Shown: positions 22,562 to 30,756 of the stretch, one piece after another
How the letters are laid out: every line of letters starts with the position of its first letter
How positions within the stretch are numbered: position 1 is the stretch's first letter
From: Sinorhizobium sp.
GTDB taxonomy: Bacteria > Pseudomonadota > Alphaproteobacteria > Rhizobiales > Rhizobiaceae
NCBI GenBank assembly: GCA_031178305.1
Contig: JAPSJG010000003.1
Location: 1-31,919 of the forward strand
Length of the DNA stretch: 31,919 nucleotides
Direction of reading: 5' to 3'
The notes under the pieces: generated by a model
What the model saw: only the letters and a program-made list of their open reading frames with translations
The model's database searches: none
Told to the model about the DNA's origin: nothing
Position numbers and translations under genes: made by a program

Positions 22562-22863
22562 CCGAGCTCAGCCAGGAGCAGCGCACCGCCTTTGAGGCCG
22601 CCGCGTTCCGCCGGCTCGTCGAACACTTGCGCACGCGCAGCGACGTCCAGAACATCGATCTGATGAACCTCGCCGGCTTCTGCCGCAATTGCCTGTCGAA
22701 CTGGTATCGCGAAGCGGCCGAGGCCTCGGGCATTAGGATGAGTAAGGAAGAATCGCGCGAGATCGTCTACGGCATGCCCTATGACGAATGGCAAGCACGC
22801 CATCAAGAAGATGCATCCGACGAACAGAAGGCGGCCTTCGAGCGCAATAGACCCAAGGAATAG
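22558..22863 (+). CDS. DUF1244 family protein
   Basis: 101-residue cytosolic protein of the DUF1244 family, function unknown. The conserved GFCRNCLSNWYREAAE segment (residues ~40-55) carries a CxxC pair that could bind metal or form a disulfide. The C-terminal YGMPYDEWQARHQ is also family-typical. It starts by a 4-bp overlap with the amidohydrolase gene. The gene after it, gapR, lies 124 bp downstream. Confidence 0.85.
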   Translation: MTELSQEQRTAFEAAAFRRLVEHLRTRSDVQNIDLMNLAGFCRNCLSNWYREAAEASGIRMSKEESREIVYGMPYDEWQARHQEDASDEQKAAFERNRPKE

Positions 22864-22987
22864 ACTTGGCTGTAAACCGGGGTTTCCGAGGAAATACCGC
22901 CGCCTGTTGCGCAATGGGCCTTGACCTCGGCTGCTGTTCGCGGCACGTCACGGCACCCGGAAATTCAATCCCCAAAAGGAGAAGACC

Positions 22988-23254
22988 ATGTCGGATGCCC
23001 AAGGCTTCGCACGCGATCAGCTTCGCGCTTTCATCGAACGGATCGAACGGCTGGAAGAGGAGAAAAAGACCATTGCAGACGACATCAAGGACGTCTACGG
23101 CGAGGCAAAGGCAATGGGCTTCGACTCGAAGATCCTTCGCAAGGTCATTTCGATCCGCAAGCAGGACCAGGACGAGCGCATGGAGCAGGAAGCGATCCTC
23201 GACACCTACCTGCAGGCGCTCGGCATGATACCGGTGGCCGAGGACGCCGCATAA
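22988..23254 (+). CDS. gapR: GapR-like nucleoid protein (DUF2312/UPF0335)
   Basis: 88-residue protein of the DUF2312 family. In Caulobacter, GapR is a nucleoid protein that clamps overtwisted (positively supercoiled) DNA ahead of replication and transcription. The family core is visible: FARDQLRAFIERIERLEEEK, a helix of charged heptads, then KTIADDIKDVYGEAKAMGFD and SKILRKVISIRKQDQDERME. It starts MSDAQG behind AAAAGGAGAAGA with good spacing. The 124-bp gap before it suggests its own promoter; no convincing -35/-10 pair was found. A bidirectional terminator follows. Confidence 0.86.
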   Translation: MSDAQGFARDQLRAFIERIERLEEEKKTIADDIKDVYGEAKAMGFDSKILRKVISIRKQDQDERMEQEAILDTYLQALGMIPVAEDAA

Positions 23255-23277
23255 GGCGATCCGCATCGAAGCCTACC

Positions 23278-23304
23278 AAAAAGCCCGCCTTGCGGCGGGC
23301 TTTT
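23278..23304. terminator. Bidirectional terminator between gapR and the DUF882 gene
   Basis: AGCCCGCC-TTGC-GGCGGGCT, an 8-bp perfect stem, with A-run before and TTT after. It can end the gapR message and, on the other strand, the DUF882 message (stop at 23310). Confidence 0.85.
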
Positions 23305-23309
23305 GCGGC

Positions 23310-25127
23310 TCAGTTGAACCGCTTCACTTCCATGAAATTGACCGCAGTGCCGCTGAAGCGGGCAGTATCGACCGTATGGGAATCGGCCGAAAAGCCCGCG
23401 GCATAGACGGTGGTCGGCGCGGCCCTGAGCTTGCTGCTGACGAAGCGAGGTGCCTTGACCGGCTTCGACAGCGTGGCCACCCGGCCCGTCGAGAGCGCCC
23501 ATTCGGAAATGATCTTCTGCGTCAGCTTCGGCTCAGTGCGGACGGCGGACCGGCTCTGAGCTTCGGCTTCATGCTTCTTCGGCCGGGCGCCCTTTGACGG
23601 CGCATCCGCCTGGGTGTCGAAGGCACTGTCGAAGATCAAAGCGCTGCTCTTGCTTTCGGGTTGCGGCGCATAGGCTGCCAAACGGATCGGCGGTGCAGTT
23701 GCCGGCTCTTCCGCAGCGGGCGCCGCCAGAGCAACCTGAGTCTTCGCATCAACTTGACCCTGCGACGGCGCGGCGACCGAGGCGACGACCGGGCGATCAG
23801 CAAAGGCGGGAGACACGACCTTGGCGCCGGCAACGGCGGCAAGAGCCGCCTCGCCCGCCGGGCGCATGCCTGGCACAGGCACGAAGCCCAGTTGCGAACC
23901 GGCGTCCGTGGAGGCCACAAGCGTCTCGCCGGCAATGATCTCGTTCATGTCACGCCGATCGATCATTTGCGGCACCGGCACTTTAAGCGTGCTGAGATCC
24001 GTGAATTCCGAAGGGATGGACGCCGCCTGCGGCATGGCTGCCGCCAACGCCTCCTCGGCACTGTTCTGTTGCTGCGCCACGAGCGCGACGGCTACGCCGC
24101 TGTCAGCCGGTGCCTCCTTGAGGGCAGGGCGCACGGCCGGGACCGGCGCATTGAAATCCTGCTGATCGCCGGTGGCAGATGTGGTGGCGGAACCCGCGAC
24201 CCCCGGCAGAGCCTCCTGGTCTGCCGGTGCGGCGATGCGGGTTGTTGCTGCCTCGTCGGCGGGCGCACCGGCAGCAATTGCCGTCGGTTCCTCATCCTCG
24301 TCCCCGCCGCCGAAGAGCATGGCGAAGAGATTGCGACGCTTGCCCTCGGCGTCGCCCGCGCCTTTAGCACCCCCGCCGGCAACCTCGATTGCCGACGCGC
24401 CGACGCGCCGCTTGTAATCGGCAACGGCCTGCTGATAGCCTGGAAGCGGTCGGCCGTCTGCCGGAACGTGCATGGTCTTTCCATCGGGAAAGAGCCGCAC
24501 GAGTTCGTTGCGCGTCATGCGCGGCCAGGCGCGTACGCCGCCAACGTCCATATGCACGAAGGGGGAGCCGGACGTCGGATAATAGCCGACGCCGCCGACC
24601 TGGAACTTCATGCCGATCTCTCTGAGCGACTTGAGCTTCACGTCCGGCAGATAGAAGTCCATCGCCTTGCCGAGCATGTGCTGGCTTTTCTTGGCGACGC
24701 CTTTCGAGCGCGACCGCAGCATGCCGTTGGTCGCCGGGGAGCGATAGGCCGAGACGACGTGGATGTAGGCTCGCGAACCGCTCTTCTGGTAGACTTCCCA
24801 GACGAGGTCGAGAAGGCGCGGATCCATCTTGGTCGGCTCGTTGCGTCGCCAGTCACGCAGGAACCGGTTGATTTGAGCCAAGCCCTTCGAATCATAACGG
24901 CCATTGCGCTTGAAGGTGATCTGCGCCTTTTCCCCGGTGTGAATGAAATAGAGCTTTAGGGTCCGAGTCTGGCCGGCGGCCTCCACCGGAGGCGCCATGC
25001 CAGGCGTGACGAGGGAGCATGCCAAGGCGATGGAGGTGAGAACCCGCGGCACCTTGCGGACAACCGCCGAGCAGAGTCTGCGCGCGAGGGAACCGACAGG
25101 TTCCTCCAAACCAAACAAATGTGGCAT
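23310..25127 (-). CDS. DUF882/YcbK-like zinc murein endopeptidase with long disordered C-terminal tail
   Basis: 605-residue exported protein. Residues 1-51 form an extended signal sequence (core VLTSIALACSLVTPGMAPP). Residues ~53-220 are the DUF882 (peptidase M15 YcbK/MepK-like) domain with zinc ligands H150, D157 and H192 in KKSQHMLGKAMDFYL and SPFVHMDVG, so it should cut peptidoglycan cross-links. E. coli MepK is about 180 residues; here about 380 residues more follow. The middle is rich in A, P, E and T with PVPAVRP- and PVPGMRP-like short repeats. The last ~70 residues (KLTQKIISEWALSTGRVATL...NFMEVKRFN) look folded. The tail may anchor or control the enzyme. Start ATG 25127 has a weak ribosome site. 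It is preceded by twin dyads and a promoter. Confidence 0.85.
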   Translation of the reverse strand: MPHLFGLEEPVGSLARRLCSAVVRKVPRVLTSIALACSLVTPGMAPPVEAAGQTRTLKLYFIHTGEKAQITFKRNGRYDSKGLAQINRFLRDWRRNEPTKMDPRLLDLVWEVYQKSGSRAYIHVVSAYRSPATNGMLRSRSKGVAKKSQHMLGKAMDFYLPDVKLKSLREIGMKFQVGGVGYYPTSGSPFVHMDVGGVRAWPRMTRNELVRLFPDGKTMHVPADGRPLPGYQQAVADYKRRVGASAIEVAGGGAKGAGDAEGKRRNLFAMLFGGGDEDEEPTAIAAGAPADEAATTRIAAPADQEALPGVAGSATTSATGDQQDFNAPVPAVRPALKEAPADSGVAVALVAQQQNSAEEALAAAMPQAASIPSEFTDLSTLKVPVPQMIDRRDMNEIIAGETLVASTDAGSQLGFVPVPGMRPAGEAALAAVAGAKVVSPAFADRPVVASVAAPSQGQVDAKTQVALAAPAAEEPATAPPIRLAAYAPQPESKSSALIFDSAFDTQADAPSKGARPKKHEAEAQSRSAVRTEPKLTQKIISEWALSTGRVATLSKPVKAPRFVSSKLRAAPTTVYAAGFSADSHTVDTARFSGTAVNFMEVKRFN

Positions 25128-25162
25128 TCAATCCCCGTCCGACGGACAACCGTGCTTTGTTG

Positions 25163-25190
25163 TGTCACATGACTGTCAATTAAGGTGACA
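25163..25190. promoter_or_regulatory. Dyad A: TGTCAC-N16-GTGACA
   Basis: Six-base perfect inverted repeat with a 16-bp spacer, between the DUF882 gene and its promoter. Its centre is 49 bp from dyad B, which has the same spacing and shares the TCAC-N16-GTGA core. A dimeric regulator is likely; its identity is unknown. Confidence 0.5.
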
Positions 25191-25211
25191 GCATGGCAAA
25201 TAAGCCACAGT

Positions 25212-25239
25212 GTTCACCGCTCCTTATAATATAGTGAAC
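25212..25239. promoter_or_regulatory. Dyad B: GTTCAC-N16-GTGAAC
   Basis: Second inverted repeat with exactly the same 16-bp spacing. The spacer contains the -10 candidate of the DUF882 promoter, so binding here would block transcription. Confidence 0.5.
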
Positions 25240-25252
25240 GGTTTACTAACAA
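25225..25252 (-). promoter_or_regulatory. Putative promoter of the DUF882 gene
   Basis: On the minus strand TTGTTA, 16-bp spacer, ATTATA inside an A/T-rich run, in an otherwise GC-rich gap. It gives a leader of about 90 nt that includes dyad A. Confidence 0.4.
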
Positions 25253-25306
25253 GCTCTAAACGGGTGGTGGCCAGTTCATACGGCAACGAGTTGTGAATCG
25301 CTCGTA

Positions 25307-26848
25307 TTACGCCGCTTCCCGCAGCGGATTATCTGGATCGATGCCGTAATCCTTGAGCTTGCGATAGAGCGTCGAGCGGCCGATGCCGAGTTTACGCGCC
25401 ACCTGGCTCATTTGACCACGATAGAACTTCAGGGCAAAGCGAATCAGTTCCTCTTCGACTTCGGCGAGTTTGCGCACGTTACCGCCCTCGTCAATGCTGG
25501 CGATTGCATTTTCGAAACGCGCCTCCGGCACGTGGTCCCGCGGCAGGGCTTTTGCGGGCACCGCGATCTCGGGCCGGGGAACCGGGGCAGGCTCGGCCAG
25601 CGCCCGCCGCTCCGGCCCCGTCTCCCCCCAGGAGATGCCGCTGCGATCGGCCACGACATAGCCCGGGATCTGCGTGGCGATCTGCGGAAAATCCTTCACC
25701 GTCAGCTCGTTGCCCTCGGTAAGCACCACGGCGCGAAAGATCGCATTTTCGAGCTGGCGGATATTGCCCGGCCAATCAAAGGCTGTAAGCAATGCCATCG
25801 CTCCGCTCGAGACCGACAGACGTCGGTCGAGCCTCTGTTCGGCGGCGAAGCGCTCCACGAAGGCGCGCACGAGCACCGGAATGTCCTCCTTGCGCCGGCG
25901 CAGTGCAGGAATAGTGATCGGGAAGACATTGAGCCGGTAATAGAGGTCCTCGCGGAAGCGCCCTTCGCGCACTTCGTTGATCAGGTCCTTGTTGGTGGCC
26001 GAGATCAGCCGCACGTCGACCTTTTTCGGCTGGCGCGCCCCGATCGTTTCGATCTCGCCCTGCTGGACTGCGCGCAGCAGCTTCACCTGCACTTCCAGCG
26101 GCAAGTCGCCGATCTCGTCCAGGAAAAGCGTGCCGCCGTCCGCATCCACGAACTTGCCGCTGTGCTTCTCGGTGGCGCCGGTGAAGGCGCCCTTCTCGTG
26201 ACCGAAGAGGATGCTCTCGACGAGGTTATGCGGAATGGCGCCACAATTGACCGTCACGAACGGCTTGTTCGCCCGATCGCTCGCCGCCTGGATCGCCCGC
26301 GCCACCATCTCCTTGCCGACGCCGGACTCGCCTTCGAGCACGATCGGGATGTTCGACTGTGCGCCGCGGCGCGCGAGGTCGAGAACCCGGATCATCGCCG
26401 GGCTGGCCGAGACGATGTCGTCGAAGCCGACCGCGCCGCCGCGCGGCCGGCGAGCGGTTTTGACCTTTCCGTCGCGGCTTGCCATCTTTAGTGCATTGCC
26501 GATCGCGATCGACAGCCTTTCCGGCGAGACCGGCTTCACAAGGAAATCGAAGGCGCCGGCTTGCATCGCCTGCACCACCGTCTCGATGCCGCCCTGCCCC
26601 GTCTGGACTATAACGGGCGTATCGACGCCGCGCTCGGCGAGCGCCTCGAGGAAGCCATGCCCGTTCATTTCGGGCATCAGGAGATCGAGCAGGATCACAT
26701 TGATGATGCCGCCCTTGCGACCCAGCAGTTCGAGGCCGCTACGGCCGTTGTCCGCCACATGCGCGACATGGCCCAGCCGTTCGATCATGTTCGTCAGCAA
26801 CCGGCGCTGCACCGGATCGTCATCGATGACAAGAATATGGGATGTCAC
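25307..26848 (-). CDS. Sigma-54-dependent response regulator (NtrC family)
   Basis: 513-residue cytosolic transcription activator. Residues 1-120 are a receiver domain with phospho-acceptor D55 (VILLDLLMPEMNG), T83 and K105 (LVKPVS). Residues ~143-375 are the AAA+ sigma-54 activation domain: Walker A GESGVGKE (173-180), the sigma-54 contact loop GAFTGA (220-225) and Walker B GGTLFLDEIG (238-247). A linker rich in A, P and E follows, then a Fis-type helix-turn-helix at the end (SQVARKLGIGRSTLYRKLKDYG). All key residues are present. The start is GTG 26848 behind AGGAGG. No histidine kinase is adjacent, so it is an orphan here. It lies upstream of and in the same direction as the DUF882 gene, with 179 bp between. 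Confidence 0.93.
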   Translation of the reverse strand: MTSHILVIDDDPVQRRLLTNMIERLGHVAHVADNGRSGLELLGRKGGIINVILLDLLMPEMNGHGFLEALAERGVDTPVIVQTGQGGIETVVQAMQAGAFDFLVKPVSPERLSIAIGNALKMASRDGKVKTARRPRGGAVGFDDIVSASPAMIRVLDLARRGAQSNIPIVLEGESGVGKEMVARAIQAASDRANKPFVTVNCGAIPHNLVESILFGHEKGAFTGATEKHSGKFVDADGGTLFLDEIGDLPLEVQVKLLRAVQQGEIETIGARQPKKVDVRLISATNKDLINEVREGRFREDLYYRLNVFPITIPALRRRKEDIPVLVRAFVERFAAEQRLDRRLSVSSGAMALLTAFDWPGNIRQLENAIFRAVVLTEGNELTVKDFPQIATQIPGYVVADRSGISWGETGPERRALAEPAPVPRPEIAVPAKALPRDHVPEARFENAIASIDEGGNVRKLAEVEEELIRFALKFYRGQMSQVARKLGIGRSTLYRKLKDYGIDPDNPLREAA

Positions 26849-26894
26849 GAAAGCCTCCTGCTCTGGACATTCGGGTACTCTTGGCCAACCTCAT

Positions 26895-26922
26895 GTGCCA
26901 ATTCATGCCATCATTCGTGCCA
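26895..26922. promoter_or_regulatory. Three GTGCCA-like direct repeats before the response-regulator gene
   Basis: GTGCCA at 26895, ATGCCA at 26905 and GTGCCA at 26917 (TGGCAY on the minus strand), spaced 10 and 12 bp, 47-74 bp before the GTG start. The spacing of about one helical turn suggests regulator sites, or a drifted sigma-54 promoter; the GG/GC distance is one base off the -24/-12 rule. Confidence 0.35.
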
Positions 26923-26965
26923 TAGAGGGCTGAACATCATGTTTTGAGAAACGCTTGCATTTTAT

Positions 26966-26987
26966 CCATTGCCGGCGATAGCAATGG
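26966..26987. promoter_or_regulatory. Inverted repeat in the pepF promoter region
   Basis: CCATTGC-N8-GCAATGG, a 7-bp perfect dyad. It overlaps the spacer and -10 of a possible plus-strand promoter (TTGCAT at about 26955), 60 bp before pepF. Possible operator. Confidence 0.35.
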
Positions 26988-27046
26988 GCCCCATATCGCT
27001 TGCCTGCAGCGCCGTGCGCCAGAACCCACAAACGAGAGAAACACCG

Positions 27047-28915
27047 ATGAACTTCGCCTCGCTCCTTCCCGCCGGCTTCGGCCGTTCCGCAGCGCACGCT
27101 GAGCCCGGACAATCGGCGGGCGCACCGGTCGGGCTCGGCGAGCTTCCCGCCTGGCGGCTCGAGGATCTCTATACCTCTTCGAACTCCGAGGCGTTCCGCA
27201 CGGACATGGCCAAGGCGGAGGCCGATGCGCTCGCCTTCGAGGCGAGGTGGAAGGGCAGACTTGCGCAAGCCGCAACGAAAACCGGCAATGACGGCATCGG
27301 TGCGGCGGTCAGGGATTTCGAGGCGCTCGAGGAACTGATGGGTCGCATCGCCTCTTTTGCGGGGCTCACCTATTTTTCCGATACGTCGAACCCGGTGAAC
27401 GGCAAGCTCTATGGCGACGTGCAGTCGAAGCTGACCGACATCTCGGCGCATCTCCTGTTCTTCTCGCTGGAGCTAAATCGAATCGAGGACTCGATGATCG
27501 ATGCGGCGCTTGAAGCCGACAGCCTCGCTTGCCATTACAAGCCCTGGATTCTCGACCTGCGCAAGGACAAACCCTATCAGCTCGAAGACAGGCTGGAGCA
27601 GCTCTTCCTCGAAAAATCGATGACCGGCGCCAACGCGTTCAATCGGCTGTTCGACGAGACCGTCGCGTCGCTCACCTTCTCGGTCGACGGCGAAACCCTG
27701 CCTCTCGAAGTGACGCTGAACCTCCTGCAGGATCCTTCTGCCGAGAAACGCAAGAAGGCGGCGATGGCACTTGCCGAGACATTCAAGGCGAATATCCGCA
27801 CCTTCACTCTCATCACCAATACGCTTGCCAAGGACAAGGAAATCGCCGACCGCTGGCGCGGCTTCAAGGACATCGCCGACAGCCGCCACCTCGCCAACCG
27901 GGTGGAGCGGGAAGTGGTGGACGCGCTCGCCGCGGCGGTGAAGTCAGCCTATCCGCGGCTTTCGCACCGCTACTATGCGATGAAGGCCAGGTGGCTCGGC
28001 ATGGAACAGATGGAATTCTGGGATCGCAATGCCCCCCTGCCCGAAACCCCGAATGCGCTCATTCCCTGGGATGCTGCCAAGGACACGGTGCTCTCGGCCT
28101 ATCACGGCTTCGCCCCGGAAATGGCGGCGATCGCAAGGCGCTTCTTCGACGAGCGCTGGATCGATGCGCCGGTCCGGCCCGGCAAGGCGCCCGGCGCCTT
28201 CGCCCATCCGACGGTTCCCTCCGCGCATCCTTACGTACTCGTCAACTACATGGGCAAGCCGCGCGACGTGATGACGCTTGCCCACGAACTCGGGCATGGC
28301 GTCCACCAGGTGCTGGCCGGCGCACAAGGGGCACTCATGGCTTCAACGCCGCTGACGCTCGCCGAAACCGCCTCCGTCTTCGGCGAGATGCTGACCTTCC
28401 GTGCGCTCCTCGACCGGACCAAGGACAGGCGCGAGCGCAAGGCCATGCTGGCGCAGAAGGTCGAGGACATGATCAACACGGTCGTGCGCCAGATCGCCTT
28501 CTACGAATTCGAGCGCAAGGTCCACACCGCTCGAAAGGAAGGCGAGCTGACGGCGGATGACCTCGGCGCGACGTGGCTCTCCGTCCAAGGCGAAAGCCTC
28601 GGTCCGGCCATCCGGCTCTCCGAGGGATACGAGACCTATTGGGCCTACATTCCCCACTTCATCCACTCGCCCTTCTATGTCTATGCCTATGCCTTCGGCG
28701 ATTGCCTAGTGAATTCGCTCTATGCCGTCTATCAGAATGCCGAGAGCGGCTTTCAGGAGAAGTATTTCGAGATGCTGAAGGCCGGAGGGACCAAGCATCA
28801 TTCCGAGCTCCTCGCGCCCTTTGGGCTCAACGCCGCCGATCCGTCGTTCTGGGCACAGGGCCTGTCGATGATTGAGGGGCTGATCGACGAGCTGGAGGCG
28901 CTTGATAGAGCGTGA
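27047..28915 (+). CDS. pepF: Oligoendopeptidase F (M3 family metallopeptidase)
   Basis: 622-residue cytosolic zinc peptidase that degrades short peptides. The zinc motif HELGH (H413, E414, H417) is in TLAHELGHGVHQVL; the third ligand region is TLAETASVFGEMLTF near residue 440. The N-terminal half (FLEKSMTGANAFNRLFDETV...) is family-typical, and the C-terminal YWAYIPHFIHSPFYVYAYAFG is very conserved in PepF. Start ATG 27047 lies behind GAGAGAAA; in-frame codons back to 26969 do not match the family. A dyad CCATTGC-N8-GCAATGG at 26966-26987 sits just upstream. Divergent from the response regulator. Confidence 0.93.
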   Translation: MNFASLLPAGFGRSAAHAEPGQSAGAPVGLGELPAWRLEDLYTSSNSEAFRTDMAKAEADALAFEARWKGRLAQAATKTGNDGIGAAVRDFEALEELMGRIASFAGLTYFSDTSNPVNGKLYGDVQSKLTDISAHLLFFSLELNRIEDSMIDAALEADSLACHYKPWILDLRKDKPYQLEDRLEQLFLEKSMTGANAFNRLFDETVASLTFSVDGETLPLEVTLNLLQDPSAEKRKKAAMALAETFKANIRTFTLITNTLAKDKEIADRWRGFKDIADSRHLANRVEREVVDALAAAVKSAYPRLSHRYYAMKARWLGMEQMEFWDRNAPLPETPNALIPWDAAKDTVLSAYHGFAPEMAAIARRFFDERWIDAPVRPGKAPGAFAHPTVPSAHPYVLVNYMGKPRDVMTLAHELGHGVHQVLAGAQGALMASTPLTLAETASVFGEMLTFRALLDRTKDRRERKAMLAQKVEDMINTVVRQIAFYEFERKVHTARKEGELTADDLGATWLSVQGESLGPAIRLSEGYETYWAYIPHFIHSPFYVYAYAFGDCLVNSLYAVYQNAESGFQEKYFEMLKAGGTKHHSELLAPFGLNAADPSFWAQGLSMIEGLIDELEALDRA

Positions 28916-28975
28916 GCCCGCCTGCGCGTCTCCAGGCGCACTGCAGGGGTGCCGGACGACTGACAGCGACGACAG

Positions 28976-30133
28976 ATGATCGAACACGCACCCTTTATCC
29001 TCTTCCGGGACGACAGCGACAACCGGACGACCGTTTTCGCCGAGCCTTCGCGCGTTATCACGGCGCGCACGCGGTCGGAGTTCCGGCGTGGTCTCGCCGA
29101 ACTCGAGACCGCGCACCGCACAGGCAAATGGCTGGCCGGCTACATGGCCTATGAGGCGGGGCACCTTTTCGAGCAGAAGCTTGCGCCCTTTGCCGAGGAG
29201 AATCGCGACACACCCCTGATGTCCTTCGGCGTTTTCGACGCACCGGCGGAAGATCACCCGCTCGCGGTGCCGCAGCGGCGAATCGAGAACGAGCCATTCC
29301 TCGCCGAGCCGCGCGCCGGCTGGGATTTCCCCGCCTATCGACAGCGCTTCGAGCGGCTCCACCAGCACCTGCGCCAGGGCGACTGCTACCAGGCGAACCT
29401 GACCATGCCAATTTTCGCGCGCTGGTCCGGCGACCCGATTGCGGCCTTCTGGTCGTTGATCGAGCGCCAGCCGGTCAAGTACGGCGCGCTGGTGGCGCTC
29501 GACGGTCCGGTCCTCTTGTCGCGCTCGCCGGAACTCTTCTTCCGCGTCGATGTGGATGGCTGGATCGAGACGCATCCGATGAAGGGCACAGCGCCGCGCG
29601 GGGCTAACGCCGAGGAGGATGCGGCAATCGTCCGGGCGATGCGCGACGACGAGAAGACCCAGGCCGAAAACCGGATGATCGTCGACCTCCTGCGCAACGA
29701 CATCTCGCGGATCACCCAGGTCGGCTCGCTCGACGTGCCGAAACTCTTCGAGATCGAGACCTACCCGACCGTCCACCAGATGGTGAGTCACGTCCGGGCG
29801 AGGCTTTTGCCCGATATCCGCATCGGCGACATCTTCGCAGCCCTCTTCCCCTGCGGTTCCGTCACCGGCGCGCCGAAAATGCGGGCGATGGAGATCCTGC
29901 ACGAGCTGGAAACCGGCCCGCGCGACGCCTATTGCGGCGCGATCGGCCTCATCGCCCCGAACGGCGTCATGCGCTTCAACGTGGCGATCCGCACCATCTC
30001 ACTCTTTTCAGACGGCCGGGCGGTCTTCAATGTCGGCGGCGGCATCGTTTTCGATTCCAAAGCCGAGGCCGAATATGACGAATGCCTCCTGAAAGCCCGC
30101 TTCGCCGTCGGCGATGCCGAAATTGCGCGATGA
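28976..30133 (+). CDS. pabB: Aminodeoxychorismate synthase component I
   Basis: 385-residue cytosolic enzyme for folate synthesis that turns chorismate and ammonia into 4-amino-4-deoxychorismate. The chorismate-binding domain motifs are QGDCYQANLT (~138-147), LLSRSPELFF, and THPMKGTAPRG (K near 203, the PabB catalytic lysine position). IVDLLRNDISRI, EIETYPTVHQMVSHV and PCGSVTGAPKMRAME follow, ending in NVGGGIVFDSKAEAEYDECLLKA. The first ~110 residues are a shorter N-terminal region than in E. coli PabB. Its stop overlaps the pabC start (ATGA). No pabA is in the window, so the glutamine amidotransferase must lie elsewhere. Confidence 0.92.
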   Translation: MIEHAPFILFRDDSDNRTTVFAEPSRVITARTRSEFRRGLAELETAHRTGKWLAGYMAYEAGHLFEQKLAPFAEENRDTPLMSFGVFDAPAEDHPLAVPQRRIENEPFLAEPRAGWDFPAYRQRFERLHQHLRQGDCYQANLTMPIFARWSGDPIAAFWSLIERQPVKYGALVALDGPVLLSRSPELFFRVDVDGWIETHPMKGTAPRGANAEEDAAIVRAMRDDEKTQAENRMIVDLLRNDISRITQVGSLDVPKLFEIETYPTVHQMVSHVRARLLPDIRIGDIFAALFPCGSVTGAPKMRAMEILHELETGPRDAYCGAIGLIAPNGVMRFNVAIRTISLFSDGRAVFNVGGGIVFDSKAEAEYDECLLKARFAVGDAEIAR

Positions 30134-30756
30134 CGGATTTCTCGCTCATCGAGACCTTGCGCTACGAACCGGAAGCGGGATTTCTCCGACTCCGGCTGCA
30201 CCTCGCACGCTTGACGCGCTCGGCCCGGCGCCTGGGTTTTGCGGGAGCGGAAGCCGCCGAGGCGCGCCTAGGAGAGGCCGTGTCCGGTGCCGATAGGCCG
30301 CTGCGCGTCCGCCTCACCCTTGATCGCGATGGCGGGATTGCGGTGACGAGCGCCCCCTTCGCGCCGCTCCCAGACGATACGCTCTGGCGCGTGCGGTTTG
30401 CCTCCGCGCGCCTCAACTCGGGCGACCGCCTGCTGCGGATGAAGACGACACGGCGCAACGTCTACGAGGCCGCCCGCAGCGAGTTCTCCCCAGCCGAGGC
30501 CGACGAAGTCATCCTGCTCAACGAGAAGGGAGAGGTCTGCGAGGGCACCATCACCTCGGTCTTCCTCGACGACGGCAGCGGCACGCTCAAGACGCCGCCG
30601 ATCGCATGCGGCCTGCTTGCCGGCGTGCTGCGCAGCGAGCTCATCTGTGAGCGGCGCGCCCGCGTCGCACGGCTCTCGCCGGCCGATCTCGAGGCAGGCA
30701 GCCTCTATCTCGGCAACTCGCTAAGAGGTCTGATCCGGGCGGAACTCCTGGTCTGA
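30130..30756 (+). CDS. pabC: Aminodeoxychorismate lyase-like PLP class IV aminotransferase
   Basis: 208-residue cytosolic fold-type IV PLP enzyme, predicted to split aminodeoxychorismate to p-aminobenzoate and pyruvate. The PLP lysine is in LLRMKTTRRNVYEAA (K105). Further motifs are ILLNEKGEVCEGTITSVFL (the Glu) and CGLLAGVLRSELI. It is shorter than E. coli PabC (269), but this compact form is usual beside rhizobial pabB. The start ATG overlaps the pabB stop by 4 bp, so it is coupled to pabB and the role follows from that. Its last 36 bp overlap the convergent GGDEF gene. Confidence 0.87.
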   Translation: MTDFSLIETLRYEPEAGFLRLRLHLARLTRSARRLGFAGAEAAEARLGEAVSGADRPLRVRLTLDRDGGIAVTSAPFAPLPDDTLWRVRFASARLNSGDRLLRMKTTRRNVYEAARSEFSPAEADEVILLNEKGEVCEGTITSVFLDDGSGTLKTPPIACGLLAGVLRSELICERRARVARLSPADLEAGSLYLGNSLRGLIRAELLV

